Positions 1 through 11,100 of a stretch of DNA of 45,071 nt are shown one piece after another. The stretch is from Chloroflexota bacterium (GTDB taxonomy: Bacteria > Chloroflexota > Ktedonobacteria > Ktedonobacterales > Ktedonobacteraceae): the NCBI GenBank assembly GCA_902810755.1, contig CADDYT010000042.1, forward strand, positions 1 to 45,071. The letters run 5' to 3'. The position numbers and the translations under genes were made by a program. The notes beneath the pieces are model-generated. The model had not been told where the DNA came from. It was given only the letters and a program-made list of their open reading frames with translations, and did not search any database. Each line of letters begins with the position of its first letter. Position 1 is the first letter of the stretch.

Positions 1-7
1 TTCAGAC

Positions 8-51
8 GCGCTGTGTCATGCTCAAAGACCTGTTTGAGTGTGACACAGCGC
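8..51. repeat. Long interrupted palindrome upstream of the signalling operon
   Basis: Positions 8-18 (GCGCTGTGTCA) pair perfectly with 41-51. After a 2x2 internal loop, 21-26 (CTCAAA) pairs with 33-38, leaving a 6-nt loop. No T-run follows on either strand, so it is not a classical intrinsic terminator. It lies about 40 bp before the ribosome-binding site of the first gene, so it could be an operator, a leader hairpin, or the end of an upstream unit outside the window. A second long palindrome lies at 17,927-17,976. Confidence 0.6.
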
Positions 52-104
52 ATCAATAAAGAGCGTAATGAAATTCGGCTTACGAAGCACGAAGGAGGAG
101 AACA

Positions 105-839
105 GTGCATTCTCCACACGCTCAAAACAGGGGTAACTCGTTGCTGGTGGTGGACGACAACAGCATGAATCGTATCATGCTCTCGCGTTACATCGCCCGG
201 CTTGGCTACCAGGCCACGTTAGCCGAAAACGGACGGCAGGCGTTGGATAAACTGCGGACCGAACCATTTGACGTGGTGTTGTTGGACGTGGAAATGCCCG
301 AGATGGACGGCTATCAGGTGCTGGAACAACTCAAGGCCGATGCTCGCCTGCGCGACATCCCGGTCATCATGATCTCTGCCGTCGAAGAACTGGAGAGTGT
401 TGTCAGGTGCATTGAACTGGGCGCGCAGGATTACCTGCCCAAGCCCTTCAACCCGGTGCTGCTGCGCGCCCGCCTCAATGCCTGTCTGGAACGCAAGCGC
501 CTGCGCGACCAGGAGATCGACTACTTACAACAGGTTGACCGGGTCACGGCGGCTGCCGCCGCAGTCAGGGCCGGAACCTTTCAAGCTGAAAGCCTGGATG
601 AAGTGGCCCGCAGGCCCGACGCGCTCGGACAGCTTGCCCTGGTCTTTCAAGAGATGGCGCGCCAGGTCTATGCTCGCGAACAGCAATTACAGCGAGAGGT
701 GCAGCAACTGCGCATCGAAATCGACCAGGCGCGCAAAGTGCGCGAGGTGGCCGACATCACCGAGAGCGATTACTTCCAGCAATTACTTGGCAAAGCGGAG
801 GAACTACGTAACAGGATCAAAGATGAGGAGATGTTATGA
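105..839 (+). CDS. Response regulator, receiver domain plus C-terminal coiled coil
   Basis: A receiver domain fills residues 12-130, with the acidic pair D17/D18, phosphoacceptor D61 in LLDVEMPEMDG, S91 and K113 in LPKPF. There is no DNA-binding domain. Residues 130-244 are helical and end in a segment containing VREVADITESDYFQQL, a linker type I associate with Chloroflexota and cyanobacterial signalling proteins. The start is GTG at 105, chosen because GGAGGAG lies a few bases upstream. The stop overlaps the next ATG by ATGA, implying translational coupling. It is probably a phospho-relay output or adaptor for one of the two hybrid kinases in the operon; its partner is inferred only from position. 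Confidence 0.93.
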   Translation: MHSPHAQNRGNSLLVVDDNSMNRIMLSRYIARLGYQATLAENGRQALDKLRTEPFDVVLLDVEMPEMDGYQVLEQLKADARLRDIPVIMISAVEELESVVRCIELGAQDYLPKPFNPVLLRARLNACLERKRLRDQEIDYLQQVDRVTAAAAAVRAGTFQAESLDEVARRPDALGQLALVFQEMARQVYAREQQLQREVQQLRIEIDQARKVREVADITESDYFQQLLGKAEELRNRIKDEEML

Positions 840-1957
840 AAACCGAACAAATGCGATGGACACAGGCAAACGGATGGGAGCCTGCTGCTCCAGGTAAATC
901 AGACGTTGCAGCGCAACTGGTGCTGCTCTTTGGGACTACATCGGTTCTCAAGGAACAGTGCCACCTCGACGAGATCAAGCGTGCCTATCCCAATGCTCAT
1001 CTCTTCGGTTGTTCGACCGGCGGCGAAATCTGTGATACCCGGGTCTTTGACGATTCTCTGGTCGCAACGGCGGTCCAGTTCGAAGACACGCAGATCAAGG
1101 GTGTGCATATCAAGCTCAGCGATGAGGTTGGTGGCTTTGAGGCGGGCCAGCGCCTGGCAGAGGAACTCGACAGGGCGGGGCTTGTTCACGTCTTTGTCCT
1201 TGCTGACGGGTTGCAGGTCAATGGGGGCGAACTCATCGCCGGACTGGCAGCCCATCTTCCCGCCCATGTTGCTATCACCGGCGGCCTGGCGGGTGATGGG
1301 ATGCGGTTCCAGGAAACGCTGGTTTTCTGTGATAGTGAGCCACAAAGTGGTGTCGTTGCCGCGCTCGGATTCTATGGCGACCGCTTGCGAGTGGGATATG
1401 CTGCCGTAGGTGGGTGGGATACCTTTGGACCCGAGCGATTGGTCACGCGGGTCAACGGCAATACCCTCTATGAACTGGACGGGAAGTCAGCCCTGAAACT
1501 GTATAAAACCTACCTTGGTGAGCTGCCTGTGTGGCTCATTCCACTCAGTCTGCGCGTTCCGGGACGCTCCACGCCGGTCGTCCGGGCCATTACCTCTATC
1601 AACGAAGATCAGCAGAGCCTGACAGTGGCTGGCGACGTGGCTGAGGGAGTGTATGCACGCTTCTTGAGAGGCAACTTTGACCGCCTGGTCGATGGAGCAA
1701 TCGGCGCGGCCAGGACGAGCTATGAAGCAATCGGTTCCTCCTCCCCGGACCTGGCAGTACTCGTCAGTTGTCTCGGTCGCAAGATGGTCCTCTCACAGCG
1801 TGTCGAGGAAGAGGTTGAGGGCGTGCGCGACGTGCTGGGCGAGCGAACTGCACTCATCGGCTTCTATTCATACGGCGAGATCGCTCCCCCGACACCGGGT
1901 ACTCAGTGCGATTTTCACAATCAGACAATGACGATCACGACGTTCTCGGAGAGGTAG
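836..1957 (+). CDS. FIST N/C-domain sensory protein
   Basis: The 373-residue protein has an N-terminal FIST domain (about 27-215, with FGCSTGGEI and ITGGLAGDG) and a FIST_C domain (about 220-365, ending in CDFHNQTMTITTF). FIST proteins are predicted ligand-sensing modules in signal transduction, proposed to bind small molecules such as amino acids. No membrane segment or signal peptide is visible, so it should be cytoplasmic. It overlaps the response regulator by 4 bases and precedes the hybrid kinase by 16 bases. This suggests it supplies the ligand input for a soluble kinase, which is inferred from context. Confidence 0.9.
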   Translation: MKTEQMRWTQANGWEPAAPGKSDVAAQLVLLFGTTSVLKEQCHLDEIKRAYPNAHLFGCSTGGEICDTRVFDDSLVATAVQFEDTQIKGVHIKLSDEVGGFEAGQRLAEELDRAGLVHVFVLADGLQVNGGELIAGLAAHLPAHVAITGGLAGDGMRFQETLVFCDSEPQSGVVAALGFYGDRLRVGYAAVGGWDTFGPERLVTRVNGNTLYELDGKSALKLYKTYLGELPVWLIPLSLRVPGRSTPVVRAITSINEDQQSLTVAGDVAEGVYARFLRGNFDRLVDGAIGAARTSYEAIGSSSPDLAVLVSCLGRKMVLSQRVEEEVEGVRDVLGERTALIGFYSYGEIAPPTPGTQCDFHNQTMTITTFSER

Positions 1958-1973
1958 TCAGGGAAAAAAGCTG

Positions 1974-4679
1974 ATGGAGTCGATGCACAGTTTGCTCAAA
2001 CGTCAAATCAAGCGCCATCTCGGGGATCTGGATTCTCTCCCCCGGGAGTGGCAACGTTTCATTGCGGTGGTGAACGATACGTATGTGCAATTCGATACTG
2101 ACCGTGTGATGCTGGAACACGCCATTGAGCTGAGTTCGCAAGAGTTGATCGCCGCGAACTCCAAAGTGCGGGCGGTGTATGAAAGGTTGATTGAAAGTAG
2201 CGCAGACGGCATTTTTGCTTTTGATCGCCAGTGCTGCTACACGGTCTGGAATCCTGCGATGGAAGCAATCTTCGGCATCAGCAAACTGCGCACGCTTGGC
2301 AAATGCGCCTTTGATATCTTCCCCTCTCTGAAAGAGACGGGGGAAGACCGCCTGTTTTTCGAGGCGCTGGCAGGCAAGACTGCCAGCACTGGAGAGTGGA
2401 GCAGTATCATATCCCGGACAGGCGAGCAGCAGTTCTTTGAAACGCACTATTCTCCCCTTCTGGATGAAGCAGGTGGCATTATCGGTGGGCTGGCGGTCAT
2501 ACGGGATATTACCGGACGAAAGCGTAACGAGGAGGCGCTACGCCAGGCACGCGATGAGTTAGAAATTCGCGTCCAGGAGCGAACAGCCGAGCTTGCCAGC
2601 ACCAACGCCGAGCTTGCCAGGGCCAGAGATATCGCAGAAACGGCCAACCAGGCCAAAAGCGCGTTTCTGGCCATGATGAGCCATGAAATCCGCACGCCGA
2701 TGAACGCTATCATCGGGATGACCGGCTTATTGCTCGATACGGAACTGACCGGAGAGCAGCACGAGTACGCCGAAACCGTCCGTGCCAGCAGCGAGGCCTT
2801 GCTGACCATCATCAACGATATTCTGGATTTTTCCAAAATTGAGGCCGGGAAGCTCGAACTCGAAAATCAGCCTTTTGACCTGCGGGAATGCGTGGAGTCG
2901 GCCCTTGATCTGGTGACGGCCCGAGCGACGGAGAAAGAGCTGGACCTTGCCTACCTGTTGGACGAGCAGGTGCCTCCTGTTGTGGATGGCGACTCCACCC
3001 GCCTGCGCCAGATACTCGTCAACCTGCTCTCTAACGCGGTCAAGTTTACGCAACAGGGTGAGGTTGTTCTTCTTGTCGAAGCAACACGGAGCGATGAGGC
3101 GGTTAGTGCGCCTGGCGAAGGGCATTACGAATTGCATTTCGCGGTCAGAGATACCGGCATCGGTATTTCAGAGGAGGGCAAGAATCGCCTGTTCCGCTCC
3201 TTCAGCCAGGTCGATGCCTCCACGACGCGCCGCTACGGTGGAACCGGCCTCGGCCTGGCGATCAGCAAGCGGCTGGCCGAACTGATGGGAGGAACGATGT
3301 GGGTTGATAGCCAGCCGGGAGTCGGCTCGACCTTTCATTTCACCATCCTGGCCCGTGCCGCGTCCGCGCTTTCGCAACCATACTTACAGGCCAGCCAGCC
3401 GCACTTAGCCGGGCGCCGCGTCTTGATCGTCGACGATAATGCCACCAACCGCTCCATCCTCACATTGCAGGTGCAGTCCTGGGGCATGCTGCCCACCGCC
3501 TGTTTGTCCGGGCAGGAAGCCCTGGCTCAGGTGCAGGCCGGGATACCATTCGATGTTGCCATTCTGGATATGCAGATGCCCGAAATGGACGGCGTGATGC
3601 TTGCCGGGCAGATGCGCACCCTCCCCGCCGCTGCCAGCCTGCCCCTGATCATGTTTACGTCTCTGGGACGCCGTGAAATGGACACGCAGGGTGTGGAGTT
3701 CGCGGCCTTGCTGCACAAACCGATCAAACCTTCACAACTTTACAACGCGCTGCTTGGCCTCTTTGCCGGACAGGAGCAGATTCAGCCACGCTTCAGGGCC
3801 ACAGACGCTACGCAATTTGATGCCGGGTTAGGGCAGCGTTTGCCCCTGCATGTCTTACTGGCCGAGGATAACACGGTCAATCAGAAGCTGGCGCTGCGCC
3901 TTTTAGAACGCATGGGCTACCGGGCCGATGTGGTCGCCAACGGGCTGGAAGTGCTGGAAGCTTTACAGAGGCAGCGTTATGACGTGATTTTCATGGATGT
4001 CCAGATGCCAGAGATGGATGGGCTGGAAGCCTCGCGCGCCATTCATCAGATCTGGCCCGCCGAACAGCGCCCGCGCATTATCGCCATGACGGCCAATGCT
4101 ATGCAGGGGGACCGCGAAGAGTGCCTGGCTGCCGGCATGGACGACTATCTCACCAAGCCCATTCAGGTTCAGGCGTTGCAGCAGGCCCTTGAGCGGGCCG
4201 GAGAGTGGGCCAGACGACGAACCGCTCCTCTTCAGGCTCCTCAGTCGCCATCTGAGATAGTGTCCCCATCCCTTGATGATGAAGGCCAGGAAGAGGCTAT
4301 GCCTGCCTTCGATCCGGTGGTGCTGGCTGAGTTGCGACAGCTTCAGGGAGAAGGGGAGCCGGATATCGTGCAGGAGCTGGCGGCAGCCTTCACCTTTGAG
4401 ACGCCACGCTTACTGGAGACGCTGCATCGGGCCGTGGCCGAAAAGCAGCCAGAGCTACTCAAACAGGCCGCGCACAACCTCAAGGGAAGCAGTTATAATC
4501 TAGGAGCGAGTGTGCTGGCGACGCTCAGTGCTGAACTGGAAGCCATCGGCAAGCAGGGAACCGTCGAAGGAGCCGCCGAACTGATCCCACGTGTGGATCG
4601 GGAGTACAGGCGTGTCTGCCGGGCGCTGGTCGTCGAGGGAGGAGTAGAAATGAATGGGAACTCGCCAGAACGAGTTTAG
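1974..4679 (+). CDS. Soluble hybrid histidine kinase (PAS-HisKA-HATPase-REC-REC-HPt)
   Basis: No membrane segment is visible. A helical N-terminus (1-67) precedes a PAS domain (about 68-183), a coiled coil, HisKA with phospho-accepting H237 in MMSHEIRTP, and an HATPase domain with DTGIGIS and [10 protein letters not shown] boxes. Two receiver domains follow, with D532 and D675 each in an MPEMDG context, then a C-terminal HPt domain with H834 in AAHNLKGSS. The full His-Asp-His relay is therefore in one chain. From HisKA to HPt it is strikingly similar to the kinase at 8105-11695. The ATG at 1974 or the one at 1983 could be the start; neither has a strong ribosome-binding site. Confidence 0.95.
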   Translation: MESMHSLLKRQIKRHLGDLDSLPREWQRFIAVVNDTYVQFDTDRVMLEHAIELSSQELIAANSKVRAVYERLIESSADGIFAFDRQCCYTVWNPAMEAIFGISKLRTLGKCAFDIFPSLKETGEDRLFFEALAGKTASTGEWSSIISRTGEQQFFETHYSPLLDEAGGIIGGLAVIRDITGRKRNEEALRQARDELEIRVQERTAELASTNAELARARDIAETANQAKSAFLAMMSHEIRTPMNAIIGMTGLLLDTELTGEQHEYAETVRASSEALLTIINDILDFSKIEAGKLELENQPFDLRECVESALDLVTARATEKELDLAYLLDEQVPPVVDGDSTRLRQILVNLLSNAVKFTQQGEVVLLVEATRSDEAVSAPGEGHYELHFAVRDTGIGISEEGKNRLFRSFSQVDASTTRRYGGTGLGLAISKRLAELMGGTMWVDSQPGVGSTFHFTILARAASALSQPYLQASQPHLAGRRVLIVDDNATNRSILTLQVQSWGMLPTACLSGQEALAQVQAGIPFDVAILDMQMPEMDGVMLAGQMRTLPAAASLPLIMFTSLGRREMDTQGVEFAALLHKPIKPSQLYNALLGLFAGQEQIQPRFRATDATQFDAGLGQRLPLHVLLAEDNTVNQKLALRLLERMGYRADVVANGLEVLEALQRQRYDVIFMDVQMPEMDGLEASRAIHQIWPAEQRPRIIAMTANAMQGDREECLAAGMDDYLTKPIQVQALQQALERAGEWARRRTAPLQAPQSPSEIVSPSLDDEGQEEAMPAFDPVVLAELRQLQGEGEPDIVQELAAAFTFETPRLLETLHRAVAEKQPELLKQAAHNLKGSSYNLGASVLATLSAELEAIGKQGTVEGAAELIPRVDREYRRVCRALVVEGGVEMNGNSPERV

Positions 4680-4717
4680 CCGGACGTAGGGGTTAGAGGA
4701 AAGTCAGGAGAAAAACG

Positions 4718-6463
4718 ATGGGAATGAGCAACAATGGCCTGTCCTGCTGGCAGGCCGAAAGTGGGGGGATCGACCTCCTCGAAATGACGATTGGCGACCT
4801 GCTCGATCGTCGTGCGGATGAACTGCCTCAGCAGGAGGCGGTTGTCTACTCCGGTCTCCCTGAATTGGAGGGAGGCCAGCAGTTGCGCTGGACCTATCGG
4901 GAGTACCGCGACCTTGCGAACCAGGTTGCTCGCGGCTTGATGGCCTTGGGACTGAACAAAGGCGAGCATATCGCGGTCTGGGCCACCAACCTGCCGGAAT
5001 GGCTCTTGCTGGAGATGGGCGCTGCCCAAGCCGGTCTGGTGCTGGTGACGGTCAATCCCGCCTACCGGGCGCAGGAACTGGAGTACGTACTCAAACAGGG
5101 TGACGCGCGCGCGCTCTTCTTGATGGCGCGCGTCCGCGACCACGACTGCCTGGCGACACTACGCTCGCTGCTGAACCCGGGCAGGCGCAACGGCGAGGTG
5201 AGCAGCGAGCGCCTGCCCCTGCTGCGGTCGGTTTGCCTGCTCGGCCCGGCCCCTGAAGACACGTTTGAGCAGGGGGAGTGGCGCCCGCTCCTCTTTCAGG
5301 AGATGGTCGCGGCTGGCTCGCAGATCGACGCGGAGTCCCTGCGCGAGCGGCAGGCCTCGGTCAGCCCGCAGGACGCGGCCCAGATTCAATACACCTCCGG
5401 CACCACCGGCTTCCCCAAAGGGGCGATGCTGCGGCATCGCAGTATTCTCAATAATGCCATGATCGTGGCGCGAGAGTGGGGACTCGGCCCCCAGGATCGC
5501 TATTGTAATCCCATGCCCTTCTTTCATACCGGCGGCTGCGTCATCAGCGTGCTGGGTCCCCTGGTTGCCGGTGCGACCGTTCACCCCCTGCTGGCCTTTC
5601 ACCCGCTGACCGCCCTGCAGGTCATCAGCCGGGAACGCTGCACCACGCTGCTTGCGGTTCCCACTATGCTGATCGCTATGCTCCAGCATCCAGACTTCGA
5701 GCAGTACGATCTCTCCTCGCTCGCGCGGATCGGTACGGGCGGCGCGTCGGTGCCGGTCTCCCTGATCGAACAGGTCACGGCGCGCATGGGAGCCAGTGTC
5801 TGCAACTTCTATGGTCAGACCGAAGCCAGCCCGTTTATTACCAGAACGCTGCCGGATGATCCGTTTGAATTGCAAGCTACGACGGTCGGGCTGCCGCTGC
5901 CGCATAGCGAGGTCAAGCTGGTCAATCCAGCGACGGGCGAAACCGTGCCGATTGGAGAGCGCGGCGAATGTTGCTGCCGGGGCTACCAGGTCATGGCCGG
6001 CTACTACCACATGGAAGAGGCGACCAGAGCGGCCATCGATGACGAAGGATGGCTGCACACGGGCGACCTGGCGACGATGGACGCGCGAGGCTATCTCAGC
6101 ATTGTGGGGCGTCTCAAAGAGATGGTTATTCGCGGCGGCGAAAACATCTTCCCCCGTGAGATCGAGGAGTTTCTGTTGCGCCATCCCCAGGTGGCCGAGG
6201 TCTACGTCGTGGGCGTACCCGATACCTACTTTGGCGAGGAGTTGCTGGCGGTGGTGCGTCTCAAGGAGGGAGCAGCAGTCACCGAGCAAGATTTGCGCGC
6301 GTTCTGCAAAGGCCAGATCAGCCACCAGAAGATCCCGCGCTACTTCCAGTTCGTGGAGAGTTATCCCATGACGGCCAGCGGCAAGGTGCAAAAATTCATT
6401 CTGCGCGAGCGGGCAATCCAGGCGCTGGGATTGCAAGGGGTTGCGACTGGTAAAAAGGTATAG
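4718..6463 (+). CDS. Acyl-CoA synthetase (AMP-forming, FadD/ACSF2-like)
   Basis: This ANL-superfamily enzyme would activate a carboxylic acid to an acyl-adenylate and then an acyl-CoA thioester. It has the nucleotide-binding loop TSGTTGFPKG from residue 226, NFYGQTEASP, GWLHTGDLA, the hinge region GRLKEMVIRGGENIFP and the catalytic lysine K556 in TASGKVQK. At 581 residues it is full length. Substrate chain length cannot be read from the sequence; the closest type is the medium/long-chain ACSF2-like group. CAGGAG lies about 8 bases before the ATG. It is placed in a signalling operon, 38 bases after a hybrid kinase and 35 bases before a crotonase-fold gene. Confidence 0.93.
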   Translation: MGMSNNGLSCWQAESGGIDLLEMTIGDLLDRRADELPQQEAVVYSGLPELEGGQQLRWTYREYRDLANQVARGLMALGLNKGEHIAVWATNLPEWLLLEMGAAQAGLVLVTVNPAYRAQELEYVLKQGDARALFLMARVRDHDCLATLRSLLNPGRRNGEVSSERLPLLRSVCLLGPAPEDTFEQGEWRPLLFQEMVAAGSQIDAESLRERQASVSPQDAAQIQYTSGTTGFPKGAMLRHRSILNNAMIVAREWGLGPQDRYCNPMPFFHTGGCVISVLGPLVAGATVHPLLAFHPLTALQVISRERCTTLLAVPTMLIAMLQHPDFEQYDLSSLARIGTGGASVPVSLIEQVTARMGASVCNFYGQTEASPFITRTLPDDPFELQATTVGLPLPHSEVKLVNPATGETVPIGERGECCCRGYQVMAGYYHMEEATRAAIDDEGWLHTGDLATMDARGYLSIVGRLKEMVIRGGENIFPREIEEFLLRHPQVAEVYVVGVPDTYFGEELLAVVRLKEGAAVTEQDLRAFCKGQISHQKIPRYFQFVESYPMTASGKVQKFILRERAIQALGLQGVATGKKV

Positions 6464-6498
6464 AAGGCAAGACTCATGCTGAAAGAGAAGGTGATGCG

Positions 6499-7281
6499 AT
6501 GTCAACGCTGGAACTAGAGACGATGCTTTGTGAAGTAGACGGCCCGCTGGCGCGGTTGCGGCTCAATCGCCCGCAGGTACTCAATGCCGCCAACCGGGCC
6601 TGGGTTCAGGACCTGGTCACTGCCACAGATTATCTGGCGCGCAGCGCCGGGACGCGGGTGGTGCTGGTGAGCGGCGAAGGACGGGCCTTCAGTAGCGGGA
6701 TGGATACGAAAGAACTGGCGCGCGAGAATATCACGGTTGACTGGTTCGAGACGTGGGAGCGCGGCGTGACTGCCCTGGCCGAGCTGAACGCTATCACCAT
6801 CGCCGCCATTCAGGGCTATTGTCTGGGCGGCGGGCTGCAACTGGCGCTGGCGTGCGACCTGCGTATCGCCAGTACCGATGCCATCTTCAGCATTCCCGCC
6901 GTCAAAGAGGGTGTGGCGGCCCTCATTGCCACCGTGCGCCTGGCACGGCTGATTGGCGCGGCAGCCGCCAAAGAGCTATGTCTGCTAGGTCGCCGTTTTA
7001 GTGCTGAGCAGGCGCTGTCGCTGCACCTCATCACGGAAGCGGTCCCTCCTGCCATGCTGGAGGAACGGGCGCTTGCTATGGCACAGGAATTGCTGAGTAT
7101 TCCCTTCCTGGCGCTCCTCTACACCAAACGCCGGATAGATCGCGCCTTTGACCCGGACATCGCCACGTTTCAGAACGAGATGACTGCCGTGTATGAGGAC
7201 TGCCTGCGCTCGCCCGAACATGCCGCTGTCAAAGCTGAATTGATGGCACGCCAGAAAAAACGGAGCGACAGGCAGCAATAA
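6499..7281 (+). CDS. Crotonase-fold (enoyl-CoA hydratase/isomerase family) protein lacking both hydratase glutamates
   Basis: The 260-residue protein has the family oxyanion-hole regions (SSGMDTKEL and CLGGGLQLALACD). In classical enoyl-CoA hydratase the two catalytic glutamates sit in GGGCELAM and GQPEI. Here the aligned residues are Q114 (GGGLQLAL) and A134 (SIPAVKEG). It should bind an acyl-CoA, but water addition by the normal mechanism looks unlikely; isomerase, hydrolase, dehalogenase-like or non-catalytic roles are possible. The alignment is by eye. Its position 35 bases after the acyl-CoA synthetase suggests it acts on that enzyme's product. Confidence 0.88.
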   Translation: MSTLELETMLCEVDGPLARLRLNRPQVLNAANRAWVQDLVTATDYLARSAGTRVVLVSGEGRAFSSGMDTKELARENITVDWFETWERGVTALAELNAITIAAIQGYCLGGGLQLALACDLRIASTDAIFSIPAVKEGVAALIATVRLARLIGAAAAKELCLLGRRFSAEQALSLHLITEAVPPAMLEERALAMAQELLSIPFLALLYTKRRIDRAFDPDIATFQNEMTAVYEDCLRSPEHAAVKAELMARQKKRSDRQQ

Positions 7282-7322
7282 AAGCTTGATTATCAGGCCA
7301 GAGCAAGAAAGGGATCTCAGAT

Positions 7323-8087
7323 ATGGCGAAGATCGTTTCGGTCCACTCGTATCGAGGCGGGACAGGCAAATCCAACCTGACCGCCAATCTGGCGTGCCAG
7401 GTTGTGCTTCAGGGGAAACGTGCTGCCGTGATCGATACCGATATTCAATCACCCGGGCTGCATGTCCTCTTCGGCATGAATGAACAGACGACAGGGCTGA
7501 CCCTCAACGATTACCTCTATGGACGCTGCCGGATCGAGCAGGCGGCACACGATGTCACGGCCACGCTTGATCTGGCAGTGTCACAGCAGGGAGGTCGACT
7601 CTACCTTGTTCCTTCCAGCATCAAGGCGGGGGAGATCACGCGCGTGCTGCGGGAAGGCTATGAGGTCAACCTGCTCACCGACGGCTTTCGCCAGTTGATC
7701 AAGACGTATCGGCTGGATTACCTGTTCATCGACACTCATCCCGGCCTGAACGAGGAAACGCTGCTGTCCCTGCTGCTCTCCGATCTCCTGGTGCTGATCC
7801 TGCGCCCCGACCAGCAGGACTTCCAGGGGACAGCCGTGACCGTCGAAGTGGCCCGCAAGCTCAAAGTCAAGCGACTGCTGCTGGTGGTCAACAAGGCGCT
7901 GCCTGCGCTGGATACGGTCTCCTTACGCCAGCAGGTGCAGGCGGCCTACGAGGCCCCTGTAGCGGGTGTCTTACCTATCTCGAATGAAATGATCGCCTTT
8001 GGCAGCGCGGGCCTTTTCAGTCTGGCGTATCCCGATCACCCCTATAGTCAGGGCGTGCGTGAGATCGCGACGCAGATCATGAAGTAG
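7323..8087 (+). CDS. MinD/ParA-family P-loop ATPase
   Basis: A 254-residue deviant Walker A ATPase: RGGTGKS at residues 11-17, an IDTD segment around 37-40, and Walker B LFIDTHPG around 135-141. Family members bind ATP as dimers and position membrane complexes, chromosomes or secretion and chemosensory machines. No partner protein (MinE, ParB, FlhF) is adjacent, and no obvious C-terminal amphipathic membrane helix is seen. It lies 41 bases after the crotonase-fold gene and 17 bases before the membrane hybrid kinase. A role in placing or regulating that kinase is an inference from the operon. Confidence 0.88.
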   Translation: MAKIVSVHSYRGGTGKSNLTANLACQVVLQGKRAAVIDTDIQSPGLHVLFGMNEQTTGLTLNDYLYGRCRIEQAAHDVTATLDLAVSQQGGRLYLVPSSIKAGEITRVLREGYEVNLLTDGFRQLIKTYRLDYLFIDTHPGLNEETLLSLLLSDLLVLILRPDQQDFQGTAVTVEVARKLKVKRLLLVVNKALPALDTVSLRQQVQAAYEAPVAGVLPISNEMIAFGSAGLFSLAYPDHPYSQGVREIATQIMK

Positions 8088-8104
8088 GAGGGACAGGTAT
8101 CACG

Positions 8105-11100
8105 ATGCACTGGCGATTTACTTTCTATCTCATCCCGGTGGTTATAGCCGCGCTGCTCTCCACCGGGCTAGCGTTCTTTGCCTGGAAACGCCGCTCGATG
8201 GCGGGCGTCATGCCGTTCAGTATCCTGATGCTGGCTGTTGCCGAGTGGTCGGCAGGATATGCGCTGGAACTGGCAGGCGCGGACATTCCCACCAAACTCT
8301 TCTGGCTCGGCTTTGAATACGTAGGGATCGGCATTGTCCCGGCGGCGTGGCTGGCCCTGGCGCTCCAGTATACCCGGCGCACAAAGTGGCTCACCCCCCG
8401 TTTGCTGCTTCTGTTGTCTATTGAGCCTGTTATTACCCTGGTTCTGGCCTGGAACAAGAATCTTCAACCTCTGCTCTATGGTAGAGCAAGTCTGGAGATC
8501 ACGAGTACCTACACTGTGCTGGTTCTCTCACGCGGCCCCTGGTACTGGATCAACGTTGGCTATGCTTACCTGTTACTTTTACTTGGCACGGCTCTGATCG
8601 TTGCATATATTCCCATGCTCAAACGTCAAGCGTCCCTCTATCGCGGACAGATCGCTGCGTTGCTCATCGCGGCGCTGGTGCCGTGGGCGAGCAACGTGCT
8701 GGTAGTCTTCGGCCTGACTCCTTTCCCTAATCTGGACCTGACCTCCTCGGCATTCACGATCACCGGCCTGGCGATGGCCTGGAACCTCTTTCGCTACCGG
8801 CTGCTGGACATCACCCCGGTGGCTCGCAACGCCGTGATTGAGAGCATGAGTGATGCCGTGATTGTCCTGGATCTGCACCACCGCATCATCGACCTTAATC
8901 CGGCAGCCGAACGCATCCTCGGTCGCTCTCTCTCCGAGCTAGTAGGTCAGACCAGTTTCCAGGCGGGAGCTGCCTGGACGGATCAGATTGAACGCTTTTA
9001 CAACCAGGCAGAGGCGCATGAAGAACTGGCCCTGACAGTCAATGGCAGGCGTCAATACTTTGATTTGCGTATCTCGCCCCTCTCCGACCAGCGCGGCTCG
9101 CCTGTCGGTCGTCTGGTGGTCTTGCGAGACATTACGGAGCGCAAGCAGGCCATGCAAGCCTTAGAGCAGGCCCGCGAGGAGCAGGCGGCCAGCGCCCGTG
9201 AAAATGCCCGGTTGTATCTGGAAGCCAGCAGCCAACAGCAGTATTTTGAGGCTCTGGTGAATATTTGCCCAATTGCTGTGGTCAGGACCGACGATGATAT
9301 CAAGATTGTGGCCTGTAACCCGGCCTTTGAGCAACTGTTCGGCTACACGCAGGCCGAGATTCTTGGACGAAACCTGGACGAACTTGTGAGTCCTCCCGAG
9401 TATCAGGGGGAAGCGATGCGCTACACTTCTCAGGCCAGGGAGGAGAAAATCGCCATTCATGCTATTACCCGGCGGTGGCGCAAGGATCACACGCTGGTCG
9501 ATGTGGAAGTCCTGGGTGCCCCGGTGGTCGTCGCAGGTCAACGGGTCGGGAATTTTGCCTTCTACCTGGATATCACCGAGCGCAAGCAAGCCATGGAAGC
9601 GATCGAGCAGGCCAGAGCCGCTGCTGAGGCCGCCAACGAAGCCAAAAGTGCCTTTCTGGCCATGATGAGCCACGAAATCCGCACACCGATGAACGCCATC
9701 ATCGGCATGACCGGCTTATTGCTCGACACGGAACTGACCGGCGAGCAGCGCGAGTACGCTGAAACGGTGCGCTCTAGCAGTGAGGCGCTGCTCACCATCA
9801 TCAACGACATTCTGGACTTTTCCAAGATCGAAGCAGGCAAACTCGAATTAGAACAACAGTCGTTTGAACTGCGCGAGTGCGTGGAATCGGCTCTGGATCT
9901 CGTGGCCGCCCGCGCCAGCGAGAAAAACCTCGACCTGGCGTACTTCCTCGATGAATCAGGAAACGATAACGAACAGGTGCCGGCGGCGGTCTACGGCGAT
10001 GTGACCCGCCTGCGCCAGGTGCTGGTCAACCTGCTCTCCAACGCTGTTAAGTTTACTCCACACGGTGAGGTCGTTCTTTCGGTGCAGGCCCGCCGCGCCG
10101 ATGATGTGAAGTTGGTGGGCGAAAAGCGGCGTTCCGGGCAACTCCCTGCCCTTTACGAGCTGCATTTTGCGGTGCGAGACACCGGTATCGGTATCTCTGA
10201 GGAGGATCAGTCGCGCCTGTTCCGCTCCTTTAGCCAGGTCGATGCTTCTACCACCCGTCGCTATGGTGGAACCGGCCTGGGTCTGGCGATCAGCAAGCGT
10301 CTGGTTGAACTGATGGGCGGCACCATGTGGGTCGAGAGCCAGCCGGGTCGCGGCTCGACCTTTCATTTTACTATGCTGGCTCAGGCTGCAACCACCGGCG
10401 TGCGTCCCTACCAGGAACCGGAGCAGCCGCATCTCGACGGCAGGCGCGTCCTGGTCGTGGATGACAACGCTACCAACTGCACCATTCTTCTCGCGCAGAC
10501 CCGGTCATGGGGCATGCTGCCCACCGCGTGTGCCTCCGGGCAGGAGGCGATTGCTCAGGTGCAGGCAGGAGCAACCTTCGATGTGGCGATCCTCGATATG
10601 CAGATGCCTGAGATGGATGGCGTGATGCTGGCCGAACACCTGGGCAAGCTGCCTTCGACGCGGAACCTGCCCATCATCCTGTTCACCTCTCTGGGCCGCC
10701 GTGAAGTGGAGACGCGGGGTGTGGAGTTCGCGGCCTTGCTGCATAAACCGATCAAACCCTCACAACTCTACAATGTGCTGCTTGCTCTCTTCACTGCACA
10801 GGAACAGGAACAGGTGGCGCGCCCGGCGCTCAAGCCAGGCGAGGTTAGAAACATGCACTTTGATGCCAGCCTGGGCCAACGCCTGCCGCTGCGCCTGCTG
10901 CTGGCGGAGGACAACACGGTCAATCAGAGGCTGGCGCTGCGCCTCTTAGAGCGCATGGGCTACCGGGCCGATGTGGCCGCCAATGGGCTGGAAGTGCTGG
11001 AGGCGGTGCAGCGCCAGCACTATGACGTCATCCTGATGGACGTCCAGATGCCCGAGATGGATGGCCTGGAAGCTACTCGTCTCATCCGCCAGAGCCAGGC

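Noticed and set aside
5159..6505. A 448-codon open frame antisense to the acyl-CoA synthetase
   Set aside because: It is fully covered by a gene with all ANL motifs, lacks any family signal, and is typical of antisense frames in GC-rich genes.
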